Assembly (NCBI GenBank): GCA_024362935.1
Contig: JANCRA010000007.1
Location: 8,310,503 to 8,374,502, forward strand
Direction of reading: 5' to 3'
DNA length: 64,000 nucleotides
Source: Setophaga petechia
Taxonomy: Eukaryota > Chordata > Aves > Passeriformes > Parulidae
A model generated the notes under the pieces. The model had not been told where the DNA came from. It did not search any database and saw only the letters and a program-made list of their open reading frames with translations. Shown in pieces: positions 35,901 to 47,870 of the stretch (position 1 is the first letter of the stretch; each line of letters begins with the position of its first letter). The position numbers and the translations under genes were made by a program.

Positions 35901-37871
35901 AGCCTGCACTTTGTGGCAAAGCAGTTTTGGAAGTTTTAGACTCACTCAAGAAAACCAGTAGCTAATTCCTGATGGTCAAGTTTTACTTGTTTCTTATTCA
36001 CAGTGAGTGTTCTCCTGGGATTTGTACTACAACTGATTATGGGGCTTTTGTGGGGAAGTGTGGGATACACCTCAGTAGCTCTGCTCTTCCTAGGATCACA
36101 TGCCTGGGTTTAGCAGTGGGGGAACCAGGCTTTCCCTTACTGTGACCCCAATAATGCAGTTTCTGGTAGCAGCAGAAATATCTGAACAGGCAAGAAGTGG
36201 TTATTTCACAAAATTAATTGAAAGTCATAGTGGAAGTTGGCTGAAGAGAAAACTAAAAGTGTATTCTCTATATTTGGAATGCACACCTGTTGCCACCCAT
36301 GAATGTCTGCTGATGAGACACTGATATTTGGAGTCAGCTGTCTCCTCCCGGTCTATAGTTTAGATCTGTTTTAGGATGAAATGAGAACTGGGCACTCAAA
36401 CCCAGGCTGCTAATAAGGGAAAGGAGGACTCAATGAGTGGTCTGAGAGCCATTTATTTTCCTGAATAGCTTGTGCAGTGCTCCTTCTGGTAAGGAGTTAA
36501 CAGCTGGTAGAGGTGGATTCAGGAACACATGTCTAAGCAAACGAAGGAAGCTGAAAAAGAAGACAAAGGACTAAAAATATTGCTTGTCTGGCCTGTGAGC
36601 TGAGGGTGTTGATGTTTGGTAAGTGATGAATAATCTCTAAGGATTGTTGTATGCAGCAAAGGCTATTGCTCAGTCAACCAGGTTTTACAAGCAGCCTTGT
36701 TTATTGTGGAGAAACGGAGTCCGTCCCAAGAAAAATGGGAATGCAAGAAAGAGAAATGTTAACTAATCCTAAAGAAGGAGCTGATGACACAGTGGTTGAT
36801 CCTGTAAATCTCTCCATGTTATACCTGGCTATAACCCTGCTTAAACCTCCTGCTTCCAAAAGGAGCCCAAACTTAAGCCTTTACAGAAACAACAGTAAGT
36901 TTACAAAAGAGGAACACGAATGAAAGCAATTGGACTGGGCCCAATGTGTATATTTGTACTTTAAAATTGCAAATGAATAATGAATGTACTCATTTGGCAA
37001 ACAGAAGACTGGTGTATTCATGCTCCACATTAGTCTCCAGAGTTTATGAATTTCTTGTTTAAATATTAATATTGTGCTGGGTGTAACTGAGTTGGTGCAG
37101 CATGGCTGGAGAAGCTCCATTAAGGGCACAGCATTTTTGTAAATGTTCTCCAAGCTTCCAAATAGTTGGCAGGAGGGAATACACGAGTCCTTCAGGGGTT
37201 GAGATTAAAATCCTATATGAAGAATCCTTTTAATTAAATTATTCTGACTTGACAGGGACAGTAAAAATTCAACTACTATTCATAAAAAAACTAAAAAATA
37301 TGGGAAGATCAAGCAAGAAAGAAGAAAACCCAACCCAAACTCAACGTGGTTAATGGGTACATCTGGAATTTCCACTTCCTGATATGACTGATGTCTGTGG
37401 ATTTATAAATTAATACACTGAAGCAGTTTATTACCTGTAGGTTTGTTGTTTTTTTTTTTTTCCAGACAGTTCTGGTAATAAGACATTCTAGTGATCAAAG
37501 CTCACCTTCATAAATAAAGGTAGAACAAAACCACTCTTTCCACCCTAACGCCAATGAGCAATGGCAGATTGATAGGGTGCTTTTTTTTTTGCCTGTCCTT
37601 TTCACCCTTGATTTTGCAAACCTTGTGTCAGGTTCTTACTCCTTCGCTGTGCTGCCACAGGGATTCACTGTGCTGAGAACCCCTGCAGCAAAGCTGGGGC
37701 TCTGTCCCTGTGAAGCTCCCGCTGTTGTGAACCCCCCAAGCTCCAGTGGTCACTGGCCCAGCAATTGCTGCTTTGCTGAATTACTTTGGGTACTGGGGGG
37801 CTCCCTGTGTCACCCATGGCCAGCCCCTGATCTGAGAGCTTCTAACATTAATCCAGCTCCTCTTCCTTTAG
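32923..37871 (+). other. FAM13C: FAM13C intron 4
   Basis: A 4.9-kb AT-rich intron with no recognised repeat. An open frame at 35682-35939 spans a plausible acceptor at 35826 but has no usable donor, and the flanking exons already join in frame without it. Confidence 0.85.
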
Positions 37872-38007
37872 GATTCCTGTCAGTCCCTTGGCTTGTGAAG
37901 AACAAAGGCTTTACAATGGCCTCCTGCTGTATTTGCTCCAACACCAGGAGAGGCTTTTTGTTGACCTGGACCCTTGTTTCTCACAGAGGCAATCAGATGG
38001 CCTTCAG
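37872..38007 (+). CDS. FAM13C: FAM13C-like gene, coding exon 5 (end of RhoGAP domain)
   Basis: 136 bases that complete Lys200 and encode residues 201-245. Acceptor ctcttcctttag ends at 37871 and donor GTAAGA starts at 38008, leaving phase 0. It reads ACEEQRLYNGLLLYLLQHQE and then RLFVDLD, which lines up with the EEQxLxNxIxxxLLENYxxLF element that closes the RhoGAP domain in FAM13A and FAM13B. The phase fit on both sides is exact. Confidence 0.88.
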
Positions 38008-41000
38008 GTAAGAAAGTTACAGCAAGAAATCAAAAGTGCTTCATCAGTTGAAACCCAGAACTGGAAATACATTTCCTTATACATAGTGTAATTACTGCAC
38101 CTTGGAGCCAGTAATGTAAATATTCATGATATACCTAAGCTGGAAAGGAAACGTGAGTGTTAAAATTCTAATTTGGAAAAAAATACAAGTGCAGAAGCAA
38201 AAGGTCCAGAAGAACATCCCAAGCTGTTCTACTTAACATATATTAATGCCAAGCTTTGTTAGATCAAAGCCACTGGATTTTTCCTTGAGTGAAACACATT
38301 TTATTTTGTGTGTGTTTTTGTCTATACATTGATGATGCAGGAAAGCAAAATCAGAAGGATTGAAATCCCTCTCTTATTTTTTAGAACTCACTGTGTATGT
38401 TCCAGCCTCTCCTTGGGCATTTTCTTTCCTAAAACATTGCTTGCTCTTTGATTCCTTTTTTTGCCTCTTTGTTGAAAACCTCATGGTGCAGGAAACATGA
38501 TAGACAAATCCTGGTTTAGAGAGAGGGTCAATATAAATCTTGTTTTCACTTTGTGATGTGGTGTATCGTTGCTGCTTAACTTGAAATTGATTTTTGGAAA
38601 AAACCATGAAAGAAATGTAGCAAACCCTGCAGTTTAATTCTTCACAGTGCAGTTTTGTGATCCTTGAGGTTCACGGTGAGGCTGGCAGCAGTGTGCCAGG
38701 TCAAGTGATGGACTATGGAAGAGATTAGCACTGCATGTAAAAGTGGGTGATGATATTTGTGTTTATGACTCCTTAATTTTCTGGCTTCTTTCTCCAAGTA
38801 TCCCTGTTAAGGAAAGCTAGCAGACTTTTCATACAAAGTTAAAGTCAGTATTAAGAACATATTACATATCCCGAAGAGAATATTGGGACTGTAATGTTCC
38901 TTGGAAGCTTTCTTTGAAAACAAAACCTGTACAGACACAGGTATAAAGAACATGCTATACTGATAAAAGGATGTTTCTAAAATATTGCTTCAATGCCCCA
39001 ACACATGGCCCAAATGTAACACTAGGATTGTTTCACACTAAAACAGTGTTGAGCTCATGCTTCCAGCTCCCCTTTCTCTCTGAAGAAGTCCCATGTCACT
39101 ACCACCTCTGGGAGTTTCTGAAACCAGTACTCAAATGAGCACACAAAATAAAAATATTGGCTGTCCCAAGACATCTGTTTGCAAAGCTAGAGGAAGCATC
39201 AGCAGCTAAAGGAAATTGGAGAGCTATTAGAGAAGCCAGGAAACCAGGCTTTCACTTGCAGTGCTTTTGTTTTAGAACAGCTTCACTCCCTGTAATTCTG
39301 CAAAATGTCACAGTCTGTCTGGAATTGTGGTGATGTGGGAAAGAATTCTGCTGAAAAGCTGCTTTCAAGTTCTATAATAAAGCCTCAGACAGGGCATAGC
39401 CATGGGGCACTCTCCTGCTCTGAGGTAAGCTTATGAAAGAAATCCCATCTGTGGGTGAGAAGGGAATTCAGTATTCTGTGGCTGATTTTGTTTTTGTAAC
39501 TTTTGGCAGGAAACCCATCACATTGGATAGGTACCCTTCATCTTTCATAATATAACAATTGCTCAAGGTCCACTAAACTAGAAACATCAAAGTTAGGTTT
39601 ACAAACTAAACATATTAAAAGTCCATGTTTTTCTTCCAGTAAAACAAGCAAAAAGTGAAATGGCAAACCTGGCTCAGATTCCTTGTTGCGTCCTGGAAAT
39701 GAAGCTTGTTTTTACTGGCTTTTACACAGAAACTTGCATTTGCACTACTTAATTCCTCTGATTTTGTTGTTGGGTTGTCTCTTCTTTTCTTTTTTTTTTT
39801 AAGTTAACCTGAGCCCTGTCAAACTAAAGCCATGCCAATCTGGCAGACCTGCCACACAGCTGACAAGACTTAACCCTCAGTTGTGCTGTTTGTGGGCTGA
39901 AATGGCAGATGGATTGTTCTGAGCTCAGTTCTTAGTGTCTCAAAGTTCCAGGAGCCATGCCACTGGCACTGTGTGCTGGCTGATTCAGACTGACAGACTG
40001 GGAGAAGAAGTTTTGGGTTTAAGTTTTTTGGTAGTTCAGGACTATTACCCTAGGCTGGACAGCAGGCTATTTACAGCCACCAATTATATATAAAGACAGT
40101 GGTTTAAAGTTATACCTCAGCCATGATGTATTTTAACTTGTCCTTTTTTCCTGTGCATTGTGCATATATTTTGCACCCTTAAAATAGAGTGGCAATGCTG
40201 CAGAATCCTACCAGCCTGGGGTTTCTCTTAATGCATTTTAAAAAAAAATTTAGATTTTATCCCACTCTACTCCACTACTCCTGAACATTTACTAGCATTT
40301 AAAGCTGTCCTATAACTTTTTGTCCTAGGCCAAAAGCTGCACTGTTACTAAACTGATTTTCATGTTTGGATTAAATAATTCTCTAAAAAGAGGTTAGGTG
40401 TCTGTTTTTACCTGAGGCCTTTCTATTTGTTTTTAACCCAGGGAATATCAATAGCTGTGTTGGAGGTGTGCAAGATTATCTTGACTTCTATAGTGTAATT
40501 TAATTATGAACCAAACCTTGCTAATAGCAATTTGTCATTTCTGCATTTTACATTCCAGATAAAAGCTGAATATGGATTTTCTTTTAATCTAGTCCAAGAA
40601 TGTGTTTCTGTATCTCCTGTTTGTACAGAAGTCATAGATGAATCCTTCCTGATTTAGGCACTCAACCTTTGTCTTGCAAACAAACAGGAGCATGACTTTA
40701 TGGGTCCTACAAGCCAATTCTTGTATCCCCATTAAAGCATGGGTTTGGTTAGGACAGATGCCTACACCCTGAGGAGAGGAGTCTCATTTCTTGTTCTCTT
40801 CTCTTGCTTTGTCCTTTCATGCACACTTCACTATACATCAGCAAGGCTGATTGTAGATTTCTCTACAATCTTAGAATCCTATTTTGAAGGGATTGCAGAG
40901 ATCCAGGGAGTTGGGGAAGTGGAGCTGGACAATATCCTGGACCTGCAGGTTGACCACAGACAGCTCTGAATGAAAATCTGAAACTGTAGTGTGGTTTGGG

Positions 41001-42259
41001 GTTGTTCAGAAGAGCGCAACTAAATATTTCATGGATACTTTATCTGTTTAAATTATGGCTTTATTGGGAAGGCTTTTGTGGTCTGGAGAGCTTTGTTAAT
41101 CTTGTGGGGTTTTAGCTTTTTCCACAGAGGATATGGATGTTTCAGCATTAACTCTGATCTGTGAAAAGAAAAAAAAAAAAGAAGTGGTGCCTCACTTGCA
41201 CGGGAAGTTGTCATAAAATAGAATTGTGGTCTCTCAAATGGAATATCCTCAGTGTGGAGGACAGCAATAATTTAACTGGTGTTTTACTTTGGCAATCCCA
41301 TGACAATTCTTGCTGAATTAGCTGAAACCTTTCAGAACAAACGAACAACCAACCAACCAGACATTATCTCATTATCTGAAGTTTCCAGGTTAGTCTAATT
41401 GTCTTGTCAAAATAATTTTTCCTGGATAGGAGAACATAGTTCCATTTCCTATTTGTAGAAGTGTTAATTGCTTTCTTTCATTTGAGTTTTTTCCTTAACA
41501 GTGGTATGTTTTAGTTTGTTTTAGATGTGAATATAGCAAACCCTGCACATGCCATGTGAAGTGCCAGGAGATTTGTCAGGACATCTGTGGGGATTGCTGT
41601 AACATTGTAGAGGGACTTCTTAATATTATTTCCCGTTCCACAGGAAAACTCTTTTCCCTTTGTAAACTTGCTAAAATATGGACTCATTAAACACTGCATT
41701 TTAGTTTTCTATTTAAGTACTGACCAAACCAGAAGACTGGATGAAAAATGCCATTTGTAGAGATCAAAGTAGGCAGGCCCTATACCCCCACAAACATTGT
41801 GACCAATAAATTCTAAAGATGTATTTCTTCTCTTCTGGAAAAGCACAGCAGAATATGTTACTGACTGTGGGCATAAGGATTTGATGAAAACTGCTGTAGG
41901 CTGGGGAAGTTTGACTTGAAACTGCCCAAGTGGATATGGCTGGAGTACTCATTGCTCCTTCTAGAGTTCAGTGCCAGAGCCTTGCTGCCTGTGGCTGCAA
42001 GGAACAGAGCTTTTCTGTGCTGTGCCTGTGGTCTGCTGCAGCCTGGCCTTTGTACTGGGGATCTGAAACTTGGAAAGGACGAGTGTGCCTGCTCTCCCCT
42101 TGTAGGGGACCTGCAGAGTCTGGAGGAAATGTCACTGGTTTAATATTTGCTCCAGCAGTGCTGGGGGTTTCTCTTGACTTGCTGGAAAACTCCCCTGGGA
42201 CGCTGCTGCCACACTTCAACCCCCTAGGTGGGTTGTGCTGCAGTTTACTTTTCTCCCTT

Positions 42260-42360
42260 TTTCCCTTGGTGTTTTTGGTTTTTTGGGTTTTTTTTTTTTT
42301 TGGTGGTTTGTTTGTTTTTTTTTTTTTGTTTGGTTTTTGGTTTGTGGTTTTTTTTGGTCT
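42260..42360 (+). repeat. T/G-rich low-complexity tract
   Basis: Long T runs are broken by gg and gtttg. The 149-codon open frame on the other strand here is lysine/proline-rich translation of this tract and is not a gene. Confidence 0.85.
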
Positions 42361-43769
42361 GGATAAGGCTGCACTAGGAGAGAAGCTTGGCAAGAGAGGT
42401 AGTGCCCTGTGTGACAAATGAGGCCACTGCTGGCTGTGCTTTACTGTACAAGCAGCTCTGGCACAGAGGAGGGGAGCTGCTCAAGCTGAAATGCTGAGGC
42501 TTCACTGCAGTCAGTGGTACAAGAGCAGAGCTCAGGCAGGGCCATGAGCTGCTCACACTGATCCCGGGCTGTTGTTCCATAAGGATACAGAGTGCATGAG
42601 AAGGGAAGGTCTTTCTAGAACTGGTAACTGATACAGCCCTTTTGTGGCTTGGGAAGAGGTTTTGAAGGCAGTATGGGCCCAGAAACCAACGCAGTGGAGT
42701 CTCGCCTTTGTTACTTGTTCTGTGAATGCCCATCCTCAGTCTGGCTGAGAATGGAGCACATGAAAAGCTCCCACAGAGTAGATTTACAGGACCTGTATAG
42801 ATTACAGGTGAAGGATGTTTATCTGCAGTTTGTGAAGGGGAGCAATACCTGACGTGCTCACGGCAGCAGCAGCCGGGTGCTTTGCTCACAAACATCAGAT
42901 ACACTACAAGGAAGAGGATTATAATTAATTTGCTGGTGCACTCACTAGAATAACACAAATCTCTGGTTTCAGAGGATGTGTGTGGTCTTCCTCTGATGCT
43001 TAAAACATTTACCACAACACCTGACCCAAGTGTAAGATTCTCAGGCATCTCAAGTCAGCCGTAGAGGAAGGAGCCAGCAGCGTTTTCTTCCACGTGGTGT
43101 CAGCATTGTTCTCTCTCACTCCAGAGCTTTGGACGTAACCTTTTAATGTGTTCTGAGAACCTGTCTTAAAATTAGGTATTACCTTTCTATTTTTGTAGTG
43201 TATCAGAGCATCAGCCTGTTCCTTCCTTAGATAATTAATTGATATCAGGGAGGCATGAAGGAAGGGTATAGATTCACCTCTAAACCATTATGAAATGCAA
43301 ACCTTTTTTATTTTATGCTTATGTCGCCTTCCTTACCTGGGCAGGACTGCCAATAAAATCCATTAGCACTTTTGTTTTCCTTCTCTTTGGTGAACACGGG
43401 AAATTTGATTTGTTTGCTGATGTTAAAGACTTCTCAAAAAAACCCAAACAAACCAAACATTAGAAATGAAACCTTTGATAGGAAAACAAGCCCTTGGGAA
43501 ATAAAATATATTTGTACTGAAAGGCTTATGATATAGAGGCGTTAAATATTTCAGCGTTTTGACTTATGTTTGGCTGTAACAGTCGGAGAGATGAGAGATT
43601 ATTTTAAACCCTTAGTGGCTTTTCATTTCATGCAAGGTTAGGGTCGGAAGTGAGAAATGTTTTCAGAAAAACAGGCAAGAAATGTAGAGTAAAATAAAAA
43701 CCTGAAAAAACATTCACTGTTAAAAAATAGGGAAAATTAGAAAGTCCAACTTCTTTTTAAACAGTGGTT

Positions 43770-44100
43770 AATTGTCGATCGTTTAACTGCAGTTAGTTAC
43801 AGAGCTGTGCAGCAGTGAATTTAATAGGCATATTCTGAATGCGCTGTTCCCTCTCACGCTGCCTCTCCCACACCCGACAGTTCCTAGAGTGCTTTGTTCC
43901 TCTTTAATTAGTTTATTTCGCCTACTCTGGCAAGTACGCAAACATCCTTAAGCACTTAAACAACACCAATCGAGAGAAGAATAGGGTAGCACTTATCGCC
44001 TCGCACGCAGAAAGGCTCGGCTGAGCCTTGAAAGGCCATTAGCATCTCAGAACCTAACGCAGTTTCACTCTCGCCCAGTTTGTTTGGTTTTCTCCTCTAG
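43770..44100. promoter_or_regulatory. CpG-bearing, homeobox-motif-containing intronic patch, candidate enhancer
   Basis: About fourteen CpGs fall in roughly 330 bases of only moderate GC content, including tcgatcg, cgcctcgcacgcag and ctctcgcccag. TAATTA-type motifs (tttaattagttta) lie among them. The surrounding kilobases have almost no CpG. The pattern fits a hypomethylated regulatory element, but this rests on composition only. Confidence 0.35.
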
Positions 44101-47100
44101 AGTGGAGTCTGCAGTGTTTAACTAATTTGCTTCAAATAAAAATGGAAATGCACATTCATGAGTCAGCATTTTTGCTAGATTCCAGAACTATCAAATGCTG
44201 GTTACCTTTATTTTTTCTACTTTGTTTTTTATGAGAAAGAAAGGGATGAAATATGCCTGTAGTAAAAATACAAGCGCAATTGAGCCAAAAATTATGAGAA
44301 ATGAAAGGAAATGGATGGTGAAGTTTCGTGCTACACCTGTTCCCTGGGGTCTGTGACTAGAACAGTTATGTCCAAGTTGCTTTGATTTACTGATACATCT
44401 TTTTTAAATAAAATTGTGGAAGGAAACTGGGGAGGAATAAGTGAAACAAGCATTCCAAGGCCGTTTTTGATTTAAGGAAATATTGCTGCAGTTGGCTTTG
44501 CATGCATGGGTTGACATCTATGGCTGATAATTTTGATGGATGCTTGAAGCCGAGGTTCTGCCAGCAACTTTAATCCTGACCTTTGAATTTTCTCTGACCA
44601 TCTGCTTTAATTAGATGTTGCCCTATTCCCAGGGGACTGCAGATGTGCTCACAAGGATGGTGAGGAACCACAGTATGGGCCTTAGGCTGCCCTGCCAAGT
44701 GCTGGCATAGTCAGCTGTGCCTGGAGAGAGTTTTGCAGAGAATGCTGCTCAGGACTGAGTTTTTCTGGAAGCTGCTAGGACAAGGAAATACTTGAGGCGT
44801 TGCTGGTTTGATCCAGTGTTGCTTCCAGAATGCAGCTGGAGCTCTGCCTGGGAGCTGCTGGTGTCAGCATGTGAGAGCAGGCACAGGAGCTCAGCTTGTG
44901 GGAGGCTGGGCAGAGCAGGCAGCCAGATCTTCTACAGCTCAGGACTGACCTCTGCTCCTCCTGGCCCATGGGGGGCCAAGAGAGGCCGGGGTGAGCCAAG
45001 GTGGGCAGTGCTGGGACCTCTGCCTGGCACGGCAGGGAAAGGCTGATCCCTGTGCAAACCCTGCAGGCAGGGCAGGGGGAAAGCTGTGCAAGTAGAGGAG
45101 GACACAAGATGTCACAGTGTGTGCTTCACAGGCCCCAAGTTCTGTAACTTTAGGATTTTTGTGTGCTCTTTTACTCTTCACCAAAGACATTCAGATGAAT
45201 GGGACTACATTGGAGGGGAAAAATTATTTCAAAGGAAAGAAACAAAAAGGAAACATTTTGGTCTATCTTTAGTATTTTCATAGAGTTGTAGTGGAGATCA
45301 AGTGAAAAAATTGGGATTTAGAATTCTTTACTCTTTCGGTATCTTTTAGTTCTCTGATTTCTAATTTTATTTCTAGACTCTCTGGGAATTCTATGGAGAG
45401 CTTTGACCTTCATAACCTTTTTCTTGGTCAATAGAAGAGGACCAAGCAGCAATAATAGAGAGTGAGCTGGATTTGGATACAGGGAGCACACTGTAACTCA
45501 AAACCATATAGCAGCTATAAAAATATGTTTGTGTTTTGCATATTTTTTCTAGGGAAGTATAGGAAGCAATCTACTACTTAATTGCAAGAAATGATGGATG
45601 AATGAAATATTTTCTTGGTTAAATATCTGACCTGCTGCTTTTCTTCTCTTCCAACTCTTGCTTTGATGTCATTAATGTTTAGTTTAATTCCTGGCTACTT
45701 TGCTGATTATTTATATTCCATGATGTCTTCCAAGCTTAACCAAAATGCTAGTTGGGGTGGAGGGTGGGTGAAGACAAAGATAAACTGTGTTAAAAATCAG
45801 TATTAAATGGGCTGCAGAATGGTAAAGAGCTGTACCTGTTTAATTGACCTTTGCAGCCACCAAGCATGGTTTATGCTAGAAGCCTAAAGAACTTGTGAAA
45901 ACTGCTGTTTACAGACCTGCAAATTGCTGAATTCTAGATAACCAGTGAGCTGAGCCTTTCTCTCCTCACCAATTTGTATATTTTACCAAAATCTCCTTCT
46001 GAATCTGTCTGGAGCACGAGTTAAACTTTAGCAGCAGCAAACACTGTTGGCTTCTTCCCCAGTGTTTCTTATTCCCTGTCTTCACACGGTAACAGTCATT
46101 GCAGTTTCTGACCCAGAGAGCATAAGCAGATGAAATCTAAAGTCAGATCTGTGAAAATGTCTCTCCTTATAAAGTCTCTTTGTTTCCAATGTCTACAGCA
46201 AATCCAGATCCATGTAATTGTCATTCTTTATGAAGTCAGTTTGCTTCATTATAGCAAAACCAGGAGCCGATGAATTTATTTGTATGCTTAAAATTCACAA
46301 ATGTGCTGTTTTTGAGAAGTGTGCTTGGGGATCTGTAAAACATGGTTTAGGGAAAAACCCAAACTAATCAACAAACCCACACCCCAACAAAACAAACCAA
46401 ATCCCACACACAAATAACTTTGCAAAGCTTTGCTCTGATTTCTGTTTTTAAATTCTTTGCTGAGGACTTTTACCCGAGACACACATTTCAAAGTTATCCT
46501 TATGTTTTCCTCCAATGAAACCTACTTCTTTAAAATAGATAAATTAATTTTGAATGAAAATCAAAGAAAAAAATAAAAAGACCTTTATGTGCAGCAAAGG
46601 AGGGCAGCATTTTTTATACTCTTATTAAGCTGTCTCTCCTGAGGAGCTTGGCACTGACACAGCCACTCCAGAAAGAGAAAAGAAACTCTTCAAAGTGAGA
46701 TATGGTAACTTCAATTACAGGACAGGTCAGCTCCTGAGAATACTGAGGGGAATGGTGGATCTCTTCAACTACTTCCCACTTAATGGATTCTACAGTATGT
46801 AATCTTTCCTTCTTTGAAATTTTTGTATAGCTTTGGAGTTCTTTTTTTTTAGTCAAAATGAACTTCAGAGTTGAAGAGTTGCTGCTGTCCCTGCATATTC
46901 TTCAATTGTGGCTTTTCAATTATTTGAAAGGGAGAAAAAAAAGGAAAGCAATGGGAAACAGAAGGAAAAATTAATTATTTCACAATAACCTGCACTTCAA
47001 TAAAGAAGTGGAGAGTGCTGTCCTCATCTCACCCTGTTGTAGCTTTTCTATTCTGAACAAAATATTAATTCTGGAAACAAGGTCTTTAGGTATTCCCTTT

Positions 47101-47554
47101 TCCTTGTTCCCTTTTGCCTACTCTACAAATCCTTTTTCTTGACAGTCAGGGTATTATATACCTCTTTGAAAACATGGATGTGACAAAGTAGAACAAATGC
47201 TTGGCATTTGGAGGGACATAGCTTATTTTTATTTAGAGAGATTTTTATTTCTGGTTCCTTGTAAAATTAAGACAAATGGGAGGAAGTTTTCACTACTCCA
47301 ACTCTCTTCACATTTTATAAGGAATTTCTTCTTGGTCTAAAATGGCACTGAAGCAAGGAGAAGTCACCTATCTCTAAATTAGGTTTTGTACTGATGGAGG
47401 TGATGTATATTGCTCCTTGTAGAGAAGGATGGCAAAATTTCTTCCCTACTTCAACACATCTCAGACTGGCTCTGCAGGTCTTGTTCCAAAGTGTGGTTTT
47501 GGTTTTGGGTTTTTGTTTTGGCTTTTCTTCCCCTAAGAATGGAAACCTGTTCTC

Positions 47555-47700
47555 TTCCAGCTTGAAGCTCTTCCCCCTTCTGTCCTATCACTACAAGCTC
47601 TTGTAGCAAGTGTAATCTGTTTTGTGGGTTCCCTTTACATACTGGATGGCCATAATTAGGTCACCCCAAAGCCTTCTCTTAATAAAAAATAACAGGTCAG
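47555..47700 (-). mobile_element. CR1 LINE fragment
   Basis: The + strand reads cccccttctgtcctatcactacaagctc and further tactggatggccataattaggtcaccccaaagccttctctt. This matches the reverse complement of the CR1 terminal region as I know it (cccttgtcctatcactacatgcccttg ... tactggaaggctgctataaggtc ... agccttctcttctcc). Confidence 0.7.
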
Positions 47701-47775
47701 TGTTTCCTTCTGCTCTGCACATCCAACAGGCAAATTCCCACCACAGCAGAAGCAGAGCACAGGTTCCCTTGTGGA

Positions 47776-47870
47776 TAGAATCACAGAATCATTAAGTTTG
47801 GAAAAGACCTGCAAGATCATAGATCGCAGCCTTTAACACTGCTATGCCAACCTCCCCACTCTAGGTGGTG
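47776..47870 (-). mobile_element. CR1 LINE 3' tail
   Basis: Begins gatagaatcacagaatcatt, the reverse complement of the CR1 8-bp tail repeat, and continues with tttggaaaagacctgcaagatcat. The order relative to the fragment at 47555 is wrong for a single reverse-oriented element, so this is a second insertion. Confidence 0.7.

Noticed and set aside
35682..35939. Open frame containing SLRRQGTLADLLDKANAGHLC behind a plausible acceptor at 35826
   Set aside because: It has no good donor, and the flanking FAM13C exons (32922 and 37872) already join to restore Lys200 in frame, so no exon is needed here.
41968..42417. 149-codon minus-strand open frame rich in Lys and Pro
   Set aside because: It is produced by the T/G-rich low-complexity tract at 42260-42360.
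42720..42810. Exon-like segment between acceptor catcctcag and donor GTGAAG
   Set aside because: The frame required by the preceding exon meets a stop codon at once.
42374..43048. 224-codon minus-strand open frame
   Set aside because: It lies in intron sequence, has no recognisable domain, and overlaps the edge of the low-complexity tract. I could find no supporting start or splice signals.
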